A DNA stretch of 64,000 bases from Aquatica leii (GCA_035610365.1 CM069439.1:9362001-9426000); one strand, 5' to 3'. Shown: positions 11,598 to 22,799, numbered from the stretch's first letter. Notes: generated by a model from the sequence alone, not told the origin. Made by a program: numbers and translations.

Positions 11598-11611
11598 AAG
11601 AGAGAGAGAGA
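11598..11611. repeat. GA dinucleotide microsatellite
   Basis: A short AG run sits just upstream of the solo Penelope terminal-repeat fragment. Confidence 0.8.
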
Positions 11612-11635
11612 TGTGAGTGATACTTATGTAGCCCC

Positions 11636-11815
11636 GTATTTTTGTAAGGAGCTACATCAGGACGAAAAAGAGAACTATGAACTTGAAAAAAGCAACTGAA
11701 AATCTAACCATGAGCGTCAAATAGCTAACTTAGTAACCCAACCAAATTCTAAACTCCAAAAGAAGTTAAAAAAATTGATAAACTAACTTACGAAAGAGTT
11801 AAATAATCGAAGAAA
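11636..11815 (+). repeat. Solo fragment of the Penelope terminal repeat
   Basis: The segment parallels 4,915-5,080 of the left inverted repeat. Shared blocks in the same order are CATCAGG, AAGCAACTGAAA, TCTAA, ACCAA (CCAAATTCTAAACT against CCAGATTCTAAACT) and a lysine-codon-rich A tract. It has no associated reverse transcriptase or endonuclease, so it is either a solo repeat or a truncated copy. The MULE relic begins about 75 bp to the right. Confidence 0.65.
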
Positions 11816-11892
11816 AGTGGCAAATCCTTCAAATGTAGAAGAGGGCTAATAAGTGTGTCCACTTCCTCGGGCTACTGCAAATGATGATTTAA

Positions 11893-12845
11893 GGACGTTT
11901 CACCACCGCTGTTTCGCCCCCGGTCGTTTTGCCCCGGCTGTTTTGTAACCAACCGTTTCGCCACTCAACCGTTTTGCTTCCCAACCGTTTCGTTTCCGAA
12001 GTTTTACCTCTAGCTTTAGCCATTTTTAGTTGTTTTCACTTGCACCACGAGAAGGTAGCTAGTAATTTAGAGTTTTTTAGTAGATACATAAAAAGAAAAA
12101 AAATCTTTTAACATCTATATTCAACCGAAATAAATTCAAAATTCAAAGTTGTACACAATCCTGACGCAAGTAATCCATAACTTGACGATTTTGAAAATCT
12201 TCTACGATACTTTTCATACAAGCTGATATTGCAACAGACTTTTTATTTCTTAGATTTCTTTGATTTCTAGTAATCAGTTGTACTATTTCGTAGTTATGAA
12301 TACCGTTCTGCTTCTGCAAACATTCAATGAAACGAAAAATATTAGGAAATTGCAATCCACGTGTTTCTTGAAAAGCGTAGTGCCATCCTCAGGTACTGCA
12401 TCTTCAAGAAAAGTGGACCAAAGTGGGAATCATTCTGATTCAAACTCGAACTCGTGATGATTTTTGGGCTCTGAGACCCTAAGTTTGATCTTTTCTCCAG
12501 ACGGATTGCGACAAATCATCCCGTTTTTAAAATACCTGGAAATTCAAATTCAAATGCTTGGATGCCAGCGAACTCGAAATCCGTCATAAGTAGAGTTGGC
12601 TGCAGTCCAAATTGCAGACGTTTTAATTCTTGCAAAACGTTCACATACGTAGCTCTTGTTTTGTTTAGTAGAGCGAAGACTAGTGGTACCACGTCATTGT
12701 ATTTGGTGTCGTGGATTGTATAAACTTGTTGAAGTTTAGTAAATTATTGGGGTCAAAACGTTTAGGGCGCGAATCGGTTGGGGTACAAGAGGGCTGGGTA
12801 CAAAACGGCGGGAACAAAACAGTTGTGAGCAAAACGTCCGTCCCC
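11893..12845 (-). mobile_element. MULE-family DNA transposon, deletion derivative (copy B)
   Basis: Both ends carry inverted clusters of a short degenerate unit, CCGTTTTGC / CCGTTTCGCC: plus orientation at 11,893-12,010 and inverted at about 12,760-12,845. Outermost GGACGTTT pairs with AAAACGTCC. Inside, the minus strand encodes parts of a FLYWCH-type MULE transposase. Several blocks are shared with copy A at 19,478-21,606 in opposite orientation, for example TTGCAGACGTTTTAATTC and TACCTCTAGTTTTAG-like subterminal sequence. At under 1 kb it is a deletion derivative. No clean 8-10-bp target duplication was found. Confidence 0.75.
12143..12700 (-). pseudogene. MULE transposase remnant (copy B)
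   Basis: On the minus strand the central part reads remnants of LQPTLLMTDFEFAGIQAF-like sequence, the conserved MULE catalytic block around the second acidic residue. After a deletion comes the C-terminal open frame 12,143-12,355 with FPNIFRFIECLQKQ and IVEDFQNRQVMDYLR, which matches the C-terminal tail of insect MULE/FLYWCH transposases. This tail is missing in copy A, so the two copies preserve complementary parts of the family. The frame is interrupted, and the FLYWCH finger and first part of the catalytic domain are gone. Confidence 0.7.
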
Positions 12846-12954
12846 GCGAATAGAGAAAAAAACACAACATAATTAACAGCGTAATCAAAAGCATTATTTT
12901 AACTTAAAAACCAGTTGGATGTATAAAAACAAAACTACTTAAAAAAATCTAAAA

Positions 12955-13330
12955 AAAATTAGCGATGTTCCGATTACGCAGTCATCGGATAAAAACGTTA
13001 AAAAATTACGGAAAAAAACATTTAATGTATAAAAACTCAAAACAATAAATAAAAAGAGCTCACAAACATCACAAAAAGCCTAGATTCAAAAATACAAACT
13101 TGTTGGTACTGACAAATAAATCAAAATTATGGCCAGTATTAATATAATGTAAGGCAAGAGTTGATTTTACCTTTTTGGTTTTGTAAATCATATCAATGGT
13201 TTTCAATCCGATTAATAGTCTTTGTTTGGTCTGCCCTATATAACATTTTTTGCAACACATGCACTCGATTCTGTATATAACATTGTGTTTGTCGTTTGAT
13301 TTTGTTTTATTTTTTGTTGTAGAGTAGATG
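12955..13330 (-). mobile_element. Penelope-like element fragment (GIY-YIG end)
   Basis: On the minus strand the frame at 13,069-13,260 and just upstream reads VIYRIECMCCKKCYIGQTKQ, with the VYxIxC...CYIGQT core of a Penelope GIY-YIG nuclease, then STLALHYINTGHNFD, the family's ALxxHxxxxxHxxD segment. Downstream, near 12,985, a CCGATGACTGCGTAATCGG motif resembles the 3' end of the Penelope fragment at 16,370. The reverse transcriptase is not present. It belongs to a CYIGQT-type lineage unlike the element at 4.8-6.9 kb, which has VYIGET. Confidence 0.75.
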
Positions 13331-13809
13331 GTGTTGGAAATAGTGTTATTATTATTATAAGTCGCTATTTTTAAATATACTCAAAATTAGAATTATAGTT
13401 AGTTTGGGTTGATGGTGATGGCATGTTACACTGGTCGACAATGATTGTATTAAATGAATAGTTCTCACTGATTCTTCTGCATTTTTGTGTGCTGATTCAG
13501 CCAAATAGTTTTTGTTACGTGTGCGGTCTTTGGTATAAAAAAAGAAACATTACTCCTTTAGTGTGAAAATCGTATTAGTTGTATTTGGGATGTAAAATTA
13601 GTAATCAAGACAAATATTGGACACCTCATTTCCATGGTATGAAGAGAGGCAAAGACTCACTCCACATGCTGTTAATTTTGGTATTGTAAAAATTAATAAA
13701 ATCACAAATAAGAGTTAAATATCCACACATTCCATTGACCATCAGACCATCACAGTTCAGAGCCAAAGATTCCAGTTTCACTACAAACATAGAGTTTAAA
13801 TTCAGATTC

Positions 13810-14990
13810 AGAAGAACACGTTAATTGTAAAAAGCTCTAAGCTGATTTAGTATGTAGTAACAACGAAAGAGGTCCAGATTTCTTTGAACAAACAACAGGA
13901 ACTCACAAGATTAGTCAATCCGAACTCAATGAATTAGTTCGTGATCTAAATTTATCTAAAATTATTAGCTTTAAGACTAAAAAGCTGGAACTTACTTGAA
14001 AGCAAAAACTAGAGCAACGGCAAAAGGAGTTCCATACAAGATAACTTAGTATACTACATCGATGTGGGCTCTTTATTATATGAACCAAAACAGGAACACA
14101 ATCCAGAAAAATAGAGACTTTTTATAGATTGCTCCCAAACAAGTTTGAAAGCTGTCATGCTGCATAATGGAAATCAATATTCTTCAATTTCTCTTATTCA
14201 TGAAAGAGATTTATGCAAATATGAAACTTTTACTCAAAATGATACGGTATGAACAGTATTCTTAGCATATTTGTGGAAATTTTAAAGTGATAGCGCTTTT
14301 TTTAGGTCTTCAGCTTAGTTACTCTAAGTTTTGTTGATTTTTGTTTGAATGGGATAGTACGGACAAAAAAAATCACCTTGTAAAAACAGTGGCCAAAGAG
14401 ACAATAACTAAACCCCGGGGGAAAACGTCTTGTATAAACCGCTTGCAAATCCCAAGAATATCTACATTCCCCGATTGCATATCAAACTTTGTTTAATGAA
14501 AAACTTTGTAGCAGTAATGAATCGTGATTGTGAAAAATTTAAGTACTTGAAAAGTAAATTTATAAAAATAAATGATGCCAAAATAAAAGAAGGAATATTT
14601 GTTGGATGACAAAGGATTTCCAGTTCAAACAACTATTAAATGAGCACGAGGCAGCTGTGTGGCAGTCGTTTACAAAAATTGCAAAAAACTTCCTAGAAAA
14701 GAACCAAGCCAAAAACTATTAGAAATTCGTTAGTGAACTTCTTGAAAACTACAAATCACTTGGATGTAATATGTCTCTGAAAATTCATTTTTTGAATCCA
14801 CATTTGTTTTTTTCACCAAACCCTGGAGATGTGAGTGACGAACATGGTTAACGTTTTCATTAAGATATAGCCGCAATGAAAATTGCTACCAAGGAAAATG
14901 GAGTTCAAAAATTCTAGCAGATTATTGACACTAAAAAAATGTTTCTCAAACTCAGTTCGCGTAATTTTGCCGGTCGTTAAATAATCGACC
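13810..14990 (+). pseudogene. Transposase-like fossil of an unassigned arthropod family
   Basis: Across broken frames the order reads SQSELNELVRDLNLSK (about 13,915-13,965), RLFIDCSQTSLKAVMLHNGN (about 14,118-14,175), NPKNIYIPRLHIKLCLMKNF (about 14,450-14,510), DAKIKEGIFVG (about 14,575-14,610), CNMSLKIHFL (about 14,765-14,800) and DEHG (about 14,835). I recall this segment order from a protein family repeated many times in arthropod and cnidarian genomes. It behaves like a DNA-transposon product, but I cannot name the superfamily. Several frameshifts and stops are present, so it is not functional. Terminal repeats were not found. Confidence 0.6.
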
Positions 14991-15825
14991 TGTCAGGTTC
15001 TCAACCAATTTCTTAAAGATATGAACTTTCCAAAAAAATAAACTTAAAGGAATTGTGTACTTAACAAAATATCATAGTAATAGACATTTACGATAATCAC
15101 AATATAAAATCAATTAAGAATTTCATTCATAATAATCAATATCACACGCGACAGAAAAATAAATAAAGAAAAACAAAAAGCAACTATCATATTCACCCAC
15201 GCATAGCCTAAATATTGCTCTACACAGATACAAGTAGTTAAACGGTTACTAACAAATTTAAAATAATAAATAATTCGTAATTCTATCGATATGAATTCAC
15301 GAGTAAAAATTTAATCGTTATTCGACATACAACTGTGCCGTTATTAAAATGATTGAGCAAGATTAATAAGTAAAAAATAAAAATTAATTCGTTATTTAAT
15401 TGATTTAGAGTGACATCAGTTACAGAGCAAAATAATTTTTATGACCGGTAAAAAGCTAACTACACCAAGATTTTTATGATAAAGATCAAATGTATGCATG
15501 TTATACTACCGTGTTTCTTGGAAAGAATAATGACTGAGGAATACACATTGTTATTTGTGTGATTTTGATTAACTAATAACAGAAATTTACACTTAAATCG
15601 AAAATATTAACATCTAAGCAGACTCCAACAATATTTCTGTTTTTATTAATGTTCATCATTCTAAATCACTTGAATAAAAAAACATTTCTGTCAGTGGCGA
15701 TCACACAAATGGCGTGTGAATTTTTATTTGTTACTTAACCATCATTAGATTGAGGATAGTATTCTTATTTGTCACTAAAATTATTCGAATAACGATTGAA
15801 TTTTGATATTAATATTAAAAAACAA
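14991..15825. other. AT-rich sequence without recognised features
   Basis: No gene or repeat ends recognised. Confidence 0.5.
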
Positions 15826-15829
15826 GCCA

Positions 15830-16425
15830 TCCATCAAATTCGCATTGGAAAAAGAAAAAGAAGACACTACCATTCTTGGACGTTTACGTGAAGAGAAACA
15901 ATGGAGTGATTGAGACGGCTGTTTACAGAAAACTAACTGATACGGGCCAATATCTGAATCCAATCACTCATCAACAACGAAAAGTTTTTATTCGACAGAA
16001 CCCACAGGTTATGTAACACAGAGAAAGAACTTCGAGAAGAAATGAAAAACATAAAAAGTAACCTAAAACAAAATAGCTACCCAATAAAAATAATAGATGA
16101 GCTTTTCCATAAGCACCAAACCAACATAAGCCAGGAACCAAAAAAAAACTAAAAAAAGCACTACTTTGCATCCCATACGTCAGAAGCTTATCTGAAACGA
16201 TAGAACGAATAGGTAGAAGTGTTCAGATCATCAACTACTATTAGGTGTATGATCTTTGGCACGAAACCACAGTCGAGACTGCATTTTGTACGCTTGATAG
16301 CTTCATTAGTCAAGTCTTTAGTATATAAGCTTCAGTAGTCTCTAAGTTTCTTAGTATTCATCTGATGACAGTAATCGAAACGTAGATTCATTTATTTTTA
16401 AGAAAATAGAAACAGACAACGGAAG
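15830..16425 (+). mobile_element. Penelope-like element fragment (reverse transcriptase end and 3' tail)
   Basis: Plus-strand frames read LPFLDVYVKRNNGVIETAVY and TDTGQYLNPITHQQRK, the same thumb-side segment seen at 5,720-5,830, then a charged linker ending in LCIPYVRSLSETIERIGR, where Penelope ORFs continue toward the endonuclease. The GIY-YIG core is not recognisable. The fragment ends near 16,360-16,420 with a CTGATGACAGTAATCGAAAC segment like those in many Penelope 3' ends. It is broken and truncated at both sides. Confidence 0.72.
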
Positions 16426-16429
16426 TCGA

Positions 16430-18780
16430 GAATTGTAATGTTTTATCAAATGTAACATTTTCTACCTCATTCATACAGAAGTTATCAAATATGGTAATAA
16501 AAAAAAACTAAAAGAAAAGCGTCGTGTTGATTTTGATATATGTATTAAACAAACTACTAAAAATTCAAAAATCAAAAAAAGGCAAACAGGAAAGTTTGTG
16601 ATAGCCATTCTACGGATTGAAGCCCAAGAAAAAGAAGAAAGATAATAGATAATGACAAACGCAACAAAGAACTTATACCAAAAACGAAAAAAAAATTTTT
16701 AGTTGACAAAAGAGAACCTGCCAGGTTTTGTTATAGAAACTGTTTCGATTTGTTTCTATGATTGTATAAAAAAACAAAATTTTGGTACTGTCAGCATCTC
16801 ACGAGAAGTCACGTGGGGGGATGAAGTAAAGGGATTGCAATTTTGTGCGTTTACGTCAGTAAAGTGTATATTACTGCTGGTGCTAAAAACATCCGTAGTT
16901 GCATCTTGGCATCCGTATTTGTAATAGTGAGCGGTATTTTTACAAAGTCTAGAAGACCAAGCTTTAGTAGATTCAATATTATTTTGCAATTTTCAGAGAA
17001 AGACATGCAGAAAGGTTTTAACATTCACATTACATTAATCATCGTTAGATTTTAATATTCATTTTTTTAAATATTTTTTAGACTGTAGATTAACATCGTG
17101 AGAAAAAGAAATGCCACAATAAAAAATAAAATATTGGTAAAAAGCTGAACAAACAGAAAAAGAATAATCAGTAGTTAAAAAGAAAGATTGTGACAATTTG
17201 AGTTTCTGAGAAAAACAAAAGAAAAACACGTTGAAATTTTAGTAAACTAAAAGATACACGAAGAGCAAAATAGAAAATAATGTTAAAACATCACAAGAAA
17301 AGCTGAAAACGTCCAGAAAATTCCAAAATATAAAACAATCGATGTTAGAAAAATCTCAAACTACTAATTTGGTTGTGAAATTAAGAAAAGTTAAAAATGT
17401 AAGTAGTAGCGACGAAGATTAAAATCAATAACAGTCTACTCGTCGCGTAATAAAAATGTTATTTACGTGATATGAACAAATAAAGTTATTACAAAAAAAA
17501 ACAATAAAAATTGTAATTAAAATGTTGAGAACCAAATGTCTTGGCTCGTAAATTTGTGCTTATACATTAAGCGCAATCTATTTTTTTAGAAGTGTTGCAA
17601 AAGAACGGTGTCGAGTGAAAACCCTAATATTAATTATTATTTAATGATTGTGCAATTGCAATTATTATAATGATCATGGATAACCTTTAGACGTGTTGTA
17701 TTCCCGTAACGTATTTTGCAATTATGGCGACCTAATGTCTATAATCCTCAATTGCAGAGCCTTTCGATTTTCTTCAAACTATTTATTATATGATTGTAAA
17801 TTATTATATTTTTCTTTTTGTATTAGAATTTCTATATGCATGTGCAAAATATTGGCTAATTACTTTTAGTTCGAGATGCTCGTCGTCTAAAAGAGGAATA
17901 ATTTAGTTTTGCAAATTTACCCACTTAAAAACTCAATTAACTGGATGGAAGAAATTTGGCAAAAGGTAAATGATTAATGGGGACGTACTAGATGACTGTG
18001 AAAGATAAGCAAACTACTCCAATAGCAATTTAGTAGCGGCAATGGTACTTTAATAATTATTATAGACTACACATACAACAAGACTTGCATAAGGCTTAAT
18101 AAATATTCTTGCTTGACTATACAGACGATGCGAAATTTATTTTAATCCGTAAATGTACATAATTACCCTGGAGATTCTGCCAGCACAAATAGATTGAATT
18201 TCACGATAGCCAACATTTTTATAAGAAAATAGTTTATTAGTCCATAAAGGAATTTACAAAAACAATTTTTTATCTACGTTTAACCGGATTAAAGAAAACA
18301 AAATTTCCAAAGCTTTTTCAAACAGTATTAAGCATCAATATGTTTTCAATAACAAGAATGCCAAAACGGTTATGGTTTACGATCCTTCTTGGTGTTTATG
18401 TCCCATTTACGATTCCATAAAATAATATCCTTGTCTATTGTTCTTGACATACATAATCCCCTAAAAATATTACGCCGTATATATTATTCATGGAGTCATT
18501 ACGTCACCAACATAATTTGTAGAAATCTTTGCGATTTCACTAACGTGAATACCTTTTTTACTTTCTTATACCTACATTCAATCATTACCTATAGATTAAT
18601 TTTGATTATTATCCTTAAACACAATACTTTTAATAATTTTTGATTTAGTAATATAATTGACTTAATTTAGTTTCAATTTTACTTATATCTTTGAGTAAAA
18701 TATTAACTATTATTACCAAAATTATTTACTATTAGTTGTCATCACAAAATGTAATTGAGAAAATTGGTGACAGATGAAAC
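16430..18780. other. AT-rich intergenic sequence
   Basis: Small open frames (16,703-16,924 plus; 16,756-16,989 minus; 18,389-18,643 plus) lack recognisable motifs. No terminal repeats or RNA genes recognised. Confidence 0.5.
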
Positions 18781-18784
18781 AGTT

Positions 18785-19475
18785 TAATTAACGAACAAAT
18801 CTCCATACGATCTGTTTATCGTTTGAGCTTAGGTCGTACCGACCAGTAGTAGTTTTTAGTGAGGAAACTCGCTTCTGTTTTGCCAGCAAGACCTTGAGAC
18901 TCTGACAGCAAAAACATGGATTAGCCGTAAGGCAGCGCTTTTTTCTTCCATAGTGTATACTTTGTAATTGACGCAAGACCTGCGATATACTAGATCTGGT
19001 TCAAGTGCCTGAGATGGTAATGGAGGGTTTTTGAATTGCGTATGTTTGCGTCTTCAATCATCTTATAGTAGTTGCAAAGTTGAGCAAAATCTGTAATTTG
19101 TAAAAGACGATTAAACAAATTTTCCATCGTGGCAATGTAGATAGTAACCGATTCGTCAGCACCTTGTGTCTTCGAACGAATTTCGTTCTACAAGCTTATC
19201 TCATAGTCGCGAGACAGAAAGCACAAAACAATTCATTCCAACTATGAATTTCAAATTAAGCGATACCATACTCAAACATTTCCTGTAGATAATTCAATGA
19301 CTGCAGCAAATAATTGACCTTTAGATACATTTCGTGCACTTCTTCTACTTCTTCCAAAAAACTAGAAAATCCAGACTCGCCGTTAAAAGGTATCTTCCAC
19401 TTGTTGATAGCTAAAAAGTTAGCCAAAGAGGTTTCTGGTCGATAGTTAGGATCGTTCTTTGCAGAAGATCGTCTA
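18785..19475 (-). mobile_element. LTR-retrotransposon gag remnant
   Basis: Minus-strand translation from 19,460 reads LANFLAINKWKIPFNGESG and SSFLEEVEEVHEMYL, followed by a segment with Trp-Asn and a RTQG-like motif. This is the pattern of the gag capsid region of Gypsy-type LTR elements of insects (WKIxFxG...FLxRVEE). A possible Cys-rich knuckle (PCFCCQS) lies near 18,890. It is an old, broken fragment of roughly 0.7 kb with no LTR, protease or polymerase visible. The MULE copy A begins directly beside it, so the MULE may have inserted into it. Confidence 0.5.
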
Positions 19476-19758
19476 TTAATTTGCCCCCCGACCGTTTCGC
19501 CACCGGTAATTTACTAAATTTAAAAGTGAAAACTGTTTGACACACCAATATGCATATAATGTAAGTAGTTTATTATAAACCATTACCTGCAATTTTGCTA
19601 ATTATTTTTTAAGAAATGATACTCAAGAAATTGCTCGTTAGTGGGATTTTACTAATGAATAGGGTGAATTACATTAAAAAATGTTATAAGTACCAAGCCA
19701 GTGGTAAATCATTATATTTTCAACTTTTCTATTGTGTGTTTCGTTACGACTTAAGTTA

Positions 19759-20436
19759 CGGTACATCTTATTTCGATGCGGCCACTTCGACGCTCCCACG
19801 TCGACACCGCCGCTTCGACGCGAGATCGTTTCGACGCGACATTATCTTGACGCGAGATCATCTTGACGCGAGATCATCTCGACGCGACCTCATCTCGACG
19901 CGACCTCATCTCGACGCGACCTCATCTCGACAAGAACTCATCCTTGAAATCATGAATTTTGTATTTTTGATTCATTCAACGTTATGGTAATTTCTTTAAT
20001 GTAATGTAGGTATCGGCTTGTATCTAAGGGTACTTATTTTGTTTAGTTATAAAAAAATGCAATATAGGTAATTAAATAGGTCAAAGACAATTAGGAAAAT
20101 ATAGGTATAGTATAAAGACCTGATTTGATACTATGGCAATAAAGTAATGATGTTAGAATACCTTAGAGGCATCGCACACAATTTTCTCATAGATTAAGAT
20201 GCATATTGTTAATTATTTTTTATTATATATATAATTATTTCTTAATATATATTGGAATCTGGTTTTATTTCTATATTGAGGATACGTGTACTAGTGTAAT
20301 TGTAGAAATCGAATCAAAATACCTTACTTTTATGAACTCGCGTCGAGATGATCTCGCGTCAAGATGAGCTCGCATCGAAATGATCTCGCGTCGAAATGGA
20401 TGCGCCGACGTGGTCGCGTAGACACGAGCTGCTTTG
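19759..20436. mobile_element. Fold-back non-autonomous element with subterminal minisatellites, nested in MULE
   Basis: It is flanked by a 9-bp direct repeat CTTAAGTTA (19,750-19,758 and 20,437-20,445), consistent with MULE-type target duplications of 8-11 bp. The left side contains about nine tandem copies of a 16-17-bp unit like TCATCTCGACGCGACC (19,790-19,935). The right side contains the inverted form, such as CGCGTCGAGATGATCT (20,337-20,400). The 400-bp middle is AT-rich and non-coding. No protein is encoded, so it would depend on a transposase in trans, probably MULE-like. It splits the host MULE upstream of the coding region and so is younger than it. Confidence 0.75.
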
Positions 20437-20499
20437 CTTAAGTTAAGATCAGTTCAATATTTTTATTAATGTCGAAGTACGTTTTGTCAAAGCGAAACA

Positions 20500-21510
20500 A
20501 GCAAAAACTTGTAAGCTGTAAAGTACAAGTATGAACAGACGACTCAAATGGTAAAGTTCTGAAAATCGCTATGCCTTATAATCATGCAGCACAAGCTGCC
20601 AGGCCAGCAGCTATTCGTTTGGTTGCGACGGCACACAAGGGCACAGAAAACACCACGGCAGATTATTGCAAACGTCATCGCAGAAACTCACATACATGTT
20701 GCTGCTATTCTGCCAAAAAAAGATTCATTTAAAAAAAAACTATCCGTAAAGCCAGACGAGATGAAGCAGCACCTGCGCTTCAAAGAAATATCCAAGAATT
20801 GATGATTCCTCGAGTGTTTAGTGAAATTATGATTGATGGTCAATCGCAACAGTTTTTGATTTATGATTTAGAAGATCAACTTATATCAGAAAACATAGTG
20901 ATCTTTTCAACTAGAAACAACCTTTATTTTTTGGCCCAAAATCAAAACTAGCTTGCAGATGGGTACGTTCAGTACTGCACTACTTAGTTTCAACAAGGTT
21001 ACACAATCCACACCACCAAATACAATGCCGTTGTACCACTAGTGTACGTATCTACCAAATAAAACAAAAGCTACATATGTAAGTTTTGCTAGAATTAAAA
21101 CGTCTGCAACCTGTACTGCAATCAACTCTACTTATGACGGATTTCGAACTCGCTTCCATCCAAGCATTTATATTGAAATTTTCAGGTATTTTAAAGACGG
21201 GATGTTTTTTTAATTTATCGCAATCCGTTTAGAAAAAAGTTAACTGAGGGTCTTAAAGCCCGAAACGAAAACAATCACGAGTTCGCTCGTTGGAACAGAA
21301 TGATTCCCGCTTTAGCATTTATACCTAAAGATCACGTAAGCGATGCGTTTGTCGAATTAATTATAAACGAAGGATTTTTTAAAGATGCAGTACCCACAGC
21401 CAATTACTTCGAAGACGCATATATTGGTCGAAAACGTCATATTCCAAATTTTCCATCTCAGCTATGGAATGTGTATCAGCGCACTATTAACATTGCACAA
21501 GCTGACTAAA
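20500..21510 (+). pseudogene. FLYWCH-type MULE transposase (copy A), broken
   Basis: The coding remnant begins with a FLYWCH-like finger ending in YNHAAQAARPAA (about 20,575-20,610), then NIQELMIPRVFSEIM and GQSQQFLIYDLEDQLI, FSTRNNLYFLAQNQN, LADG (first catalytic Asp region, about 20,955), YNAVVPLVYVSTK, and the block at about 21,095-21,180 matching LQPVLQPTLLMTDFELASIQAF (second catalytic region). The last open frame 21,300-21,509 reads MIPALAFIPKDHVSDAFVEL, YFEDAYIGRKRHIPNFPSQL and WNVYQRTIN. This is the order of insect MULE transposases. Several frame changes are seen and the C-terminal tail is absent; copy B retains that tail. Confidence 0.82.
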
Positions 21511-21654
21511 ACTAGAGGTAAAATTTCGGAGACAAAACGGTTGGAGGGCGAAACGGCGGAAGCAAAACGGTAGGGGACGAAATGGCAAAAACAAATCTTC
21601 TGTAAATCGATGGTATCGGGAGCTATTTGCCATGGATGTAGACCTCTTCTAGTA

Positions 21655-21925
21655 ATTATTTGAAAAACGCGAAATGCAATTGATTACGCCAATAACGTGC
21701 AGGATTCAATGTTAGTTTATCTTAAGCAACTAGAAAATCCCATTTTTCAGCAAGATAATGCGCGGCTACATACCGCTAAGGTTATTACAAAGTTTCTAGA
21801 GAATGCTAATGTGAATCGTCTTACAAGGCTTTCTCGACCAGTCTTATCACCAATCGAACACGTGTGGGATATGATAGACTGCAGAATCAATGATTTACAA
21901 CCACCACCAAACAGCGTAGCACAAA
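21655..21925 (+). pseudogene. Tc1-like transposase C-terminal fragment
   Basis: An open frame gives LKQLENPIFQQDNARLHTAK, where FQQDNARxHTA holds the second catalytic Asp of Tc1 transposases. It continues with FLENANVNRL and LSPIEHVWDMIDCRINDLQP, including the terminal SPxEHVWD acidic motif. The N-terminal two thirds is missing. It starts about 50 bp after the MULE end and passes directly into a mariner at about 21,930. It is the same lineage as the Tc1 at 46,235-49,930. Confidence 0.85.
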
Positions 21926-21929
21926 TCCG

Positions 21930-22795
21930 TTGCAAAATGTGTCGAAAAATAAAGATTGCCAAACTGATGTGCATGATAAAAGGGGTTTGGAACAAAAGTC
22001 TGTCGCTACAGACGACCTTGTTGAACGAGTTGACCAAGTGGTTAAAGAAAACCGTAAGTTCACTATAAGCGATTTGTCCATGAAGTTCCCAGAAACAGAA
22101 ACAGAAAACTTTGTACTGCCTGGATTTCAAAGATGTTGACAAACGATTACAAAAATTGCTGAATGGCTTCAGCTTTAGCGTTTCTTGACACTGATAGAGG
22201 AGATTTTTAAAGTCCATCGTGACAGGTGATGACAAATGGGTTTAATATGGTACGCCCAAAGCAAATCACAACAATGAAGCCACGTAAATTTTCCAAACCC
22301 AAAAAAATTAAATAAGCTTTCAACAGTCGTAAGGTTATGGCTACTGCTTTTTAGAACCAAAAAGGTGTGTTGCTTATAAAGTTTTTGCAACCGAAGACTA
22401 CAATTAATGCAGAAGTTTATTGTATAACTTTACAACGTCTATGGGGAGCTGTTCAAAACAAAAGAAGAGGCATGTTAATTTCTGGAATTGTTGTGATCGC
22501 AGTGCCGGTGCAACCCGATGGTTTCTTCAACAATTTTAATAAAAGTTTCGAACACCGGACCTAGCGCCAAGTGACTTTCATATTTTCCTTAAACTAAAAA
22601 AGTGCCTTGGAGGGCAGCGTTTTTACACTGACGAGAAGCTAAAACAAACCGTCACAAGTCAGTTTAAATCATTTACTGCTACAGTCTATCAAGAGGGTAT
22701 TGCAAAGCTTGTACACAGACATGACAAATGCCTCAATCTTTAAGAAGATTACGTAGAAAAGTAACCTTAAATGGTTATTACCTTTTCTTTTTATA
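21930..22795 (+). pseudogene. mariner transposase fossil (SETMAR-like lineage)
   Basis: The sequence reads TDVHDKRGLEQKSVATDDLV (N-terminal linker), RVDQVVKENRKFTISDLS (second helix-turn-helix), then after a gap IVTGDDKWV (first catalytic Asp region, about 22,215), TINAEVYCITLQRLWGAVQN with KRRGML (about 22,400-22,475), PSDFHIFLKLKKCLGGQRF (YSPDLAPSD region, about 22,570-22,625) and GIAKLVHRHDKCLNL with EDYVEK (C-terminus, about 22,695-22,760). Part of the N-terminus and the middle are lost, and frames change several times. It abuts the Tc1 fragment without recognisable terminal repeats between them, suggesting a deletion junction or nested insertion. Confidence 0.85.
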
Positions 22796-22799
22796 TTCA

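Larger units (their letters stand above)
19478..21606 (+). mobile_element. MULE-family DNA transposon (copy A) with nested fold-back element
   Basis: Ends show the same inverted clusters of CCGTTTYGCC-like units as copy B: GACCGTTTCGCCACCGG near 19,489 and, inverted, four units at about 21,530-21,590. Outermost CAGAAGAT and ATCTTCTG form the termini. Subterminal TAATTTACTAAATTT is shared with copy B. A 678-bp element is inserted at 19,759-20,436. Plus-strand transposase coding occupies about 20,500-21,510. I could not identify a perfect target duplication. Broken coding shows that it is not autonomous now. Confidence 0.78.

Noticed and set aside
16355-16400. Second hammerhead-like motif (CTGATGA...GAAAC) at the end of a Penelope fragment
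   Set aside because: The base after CTGATGA is C and the base before GAAA is also C, so stem II cannot close, and no stem I partner is seen. It is more likely the usual Penelope 3' coding tail or a decayed motif.
18389-18643. 84-codon open frame as membrane protein
   Set aside because: Hydrophobic bias results from T-rich codons in AT-rich DNA; no supporting context.
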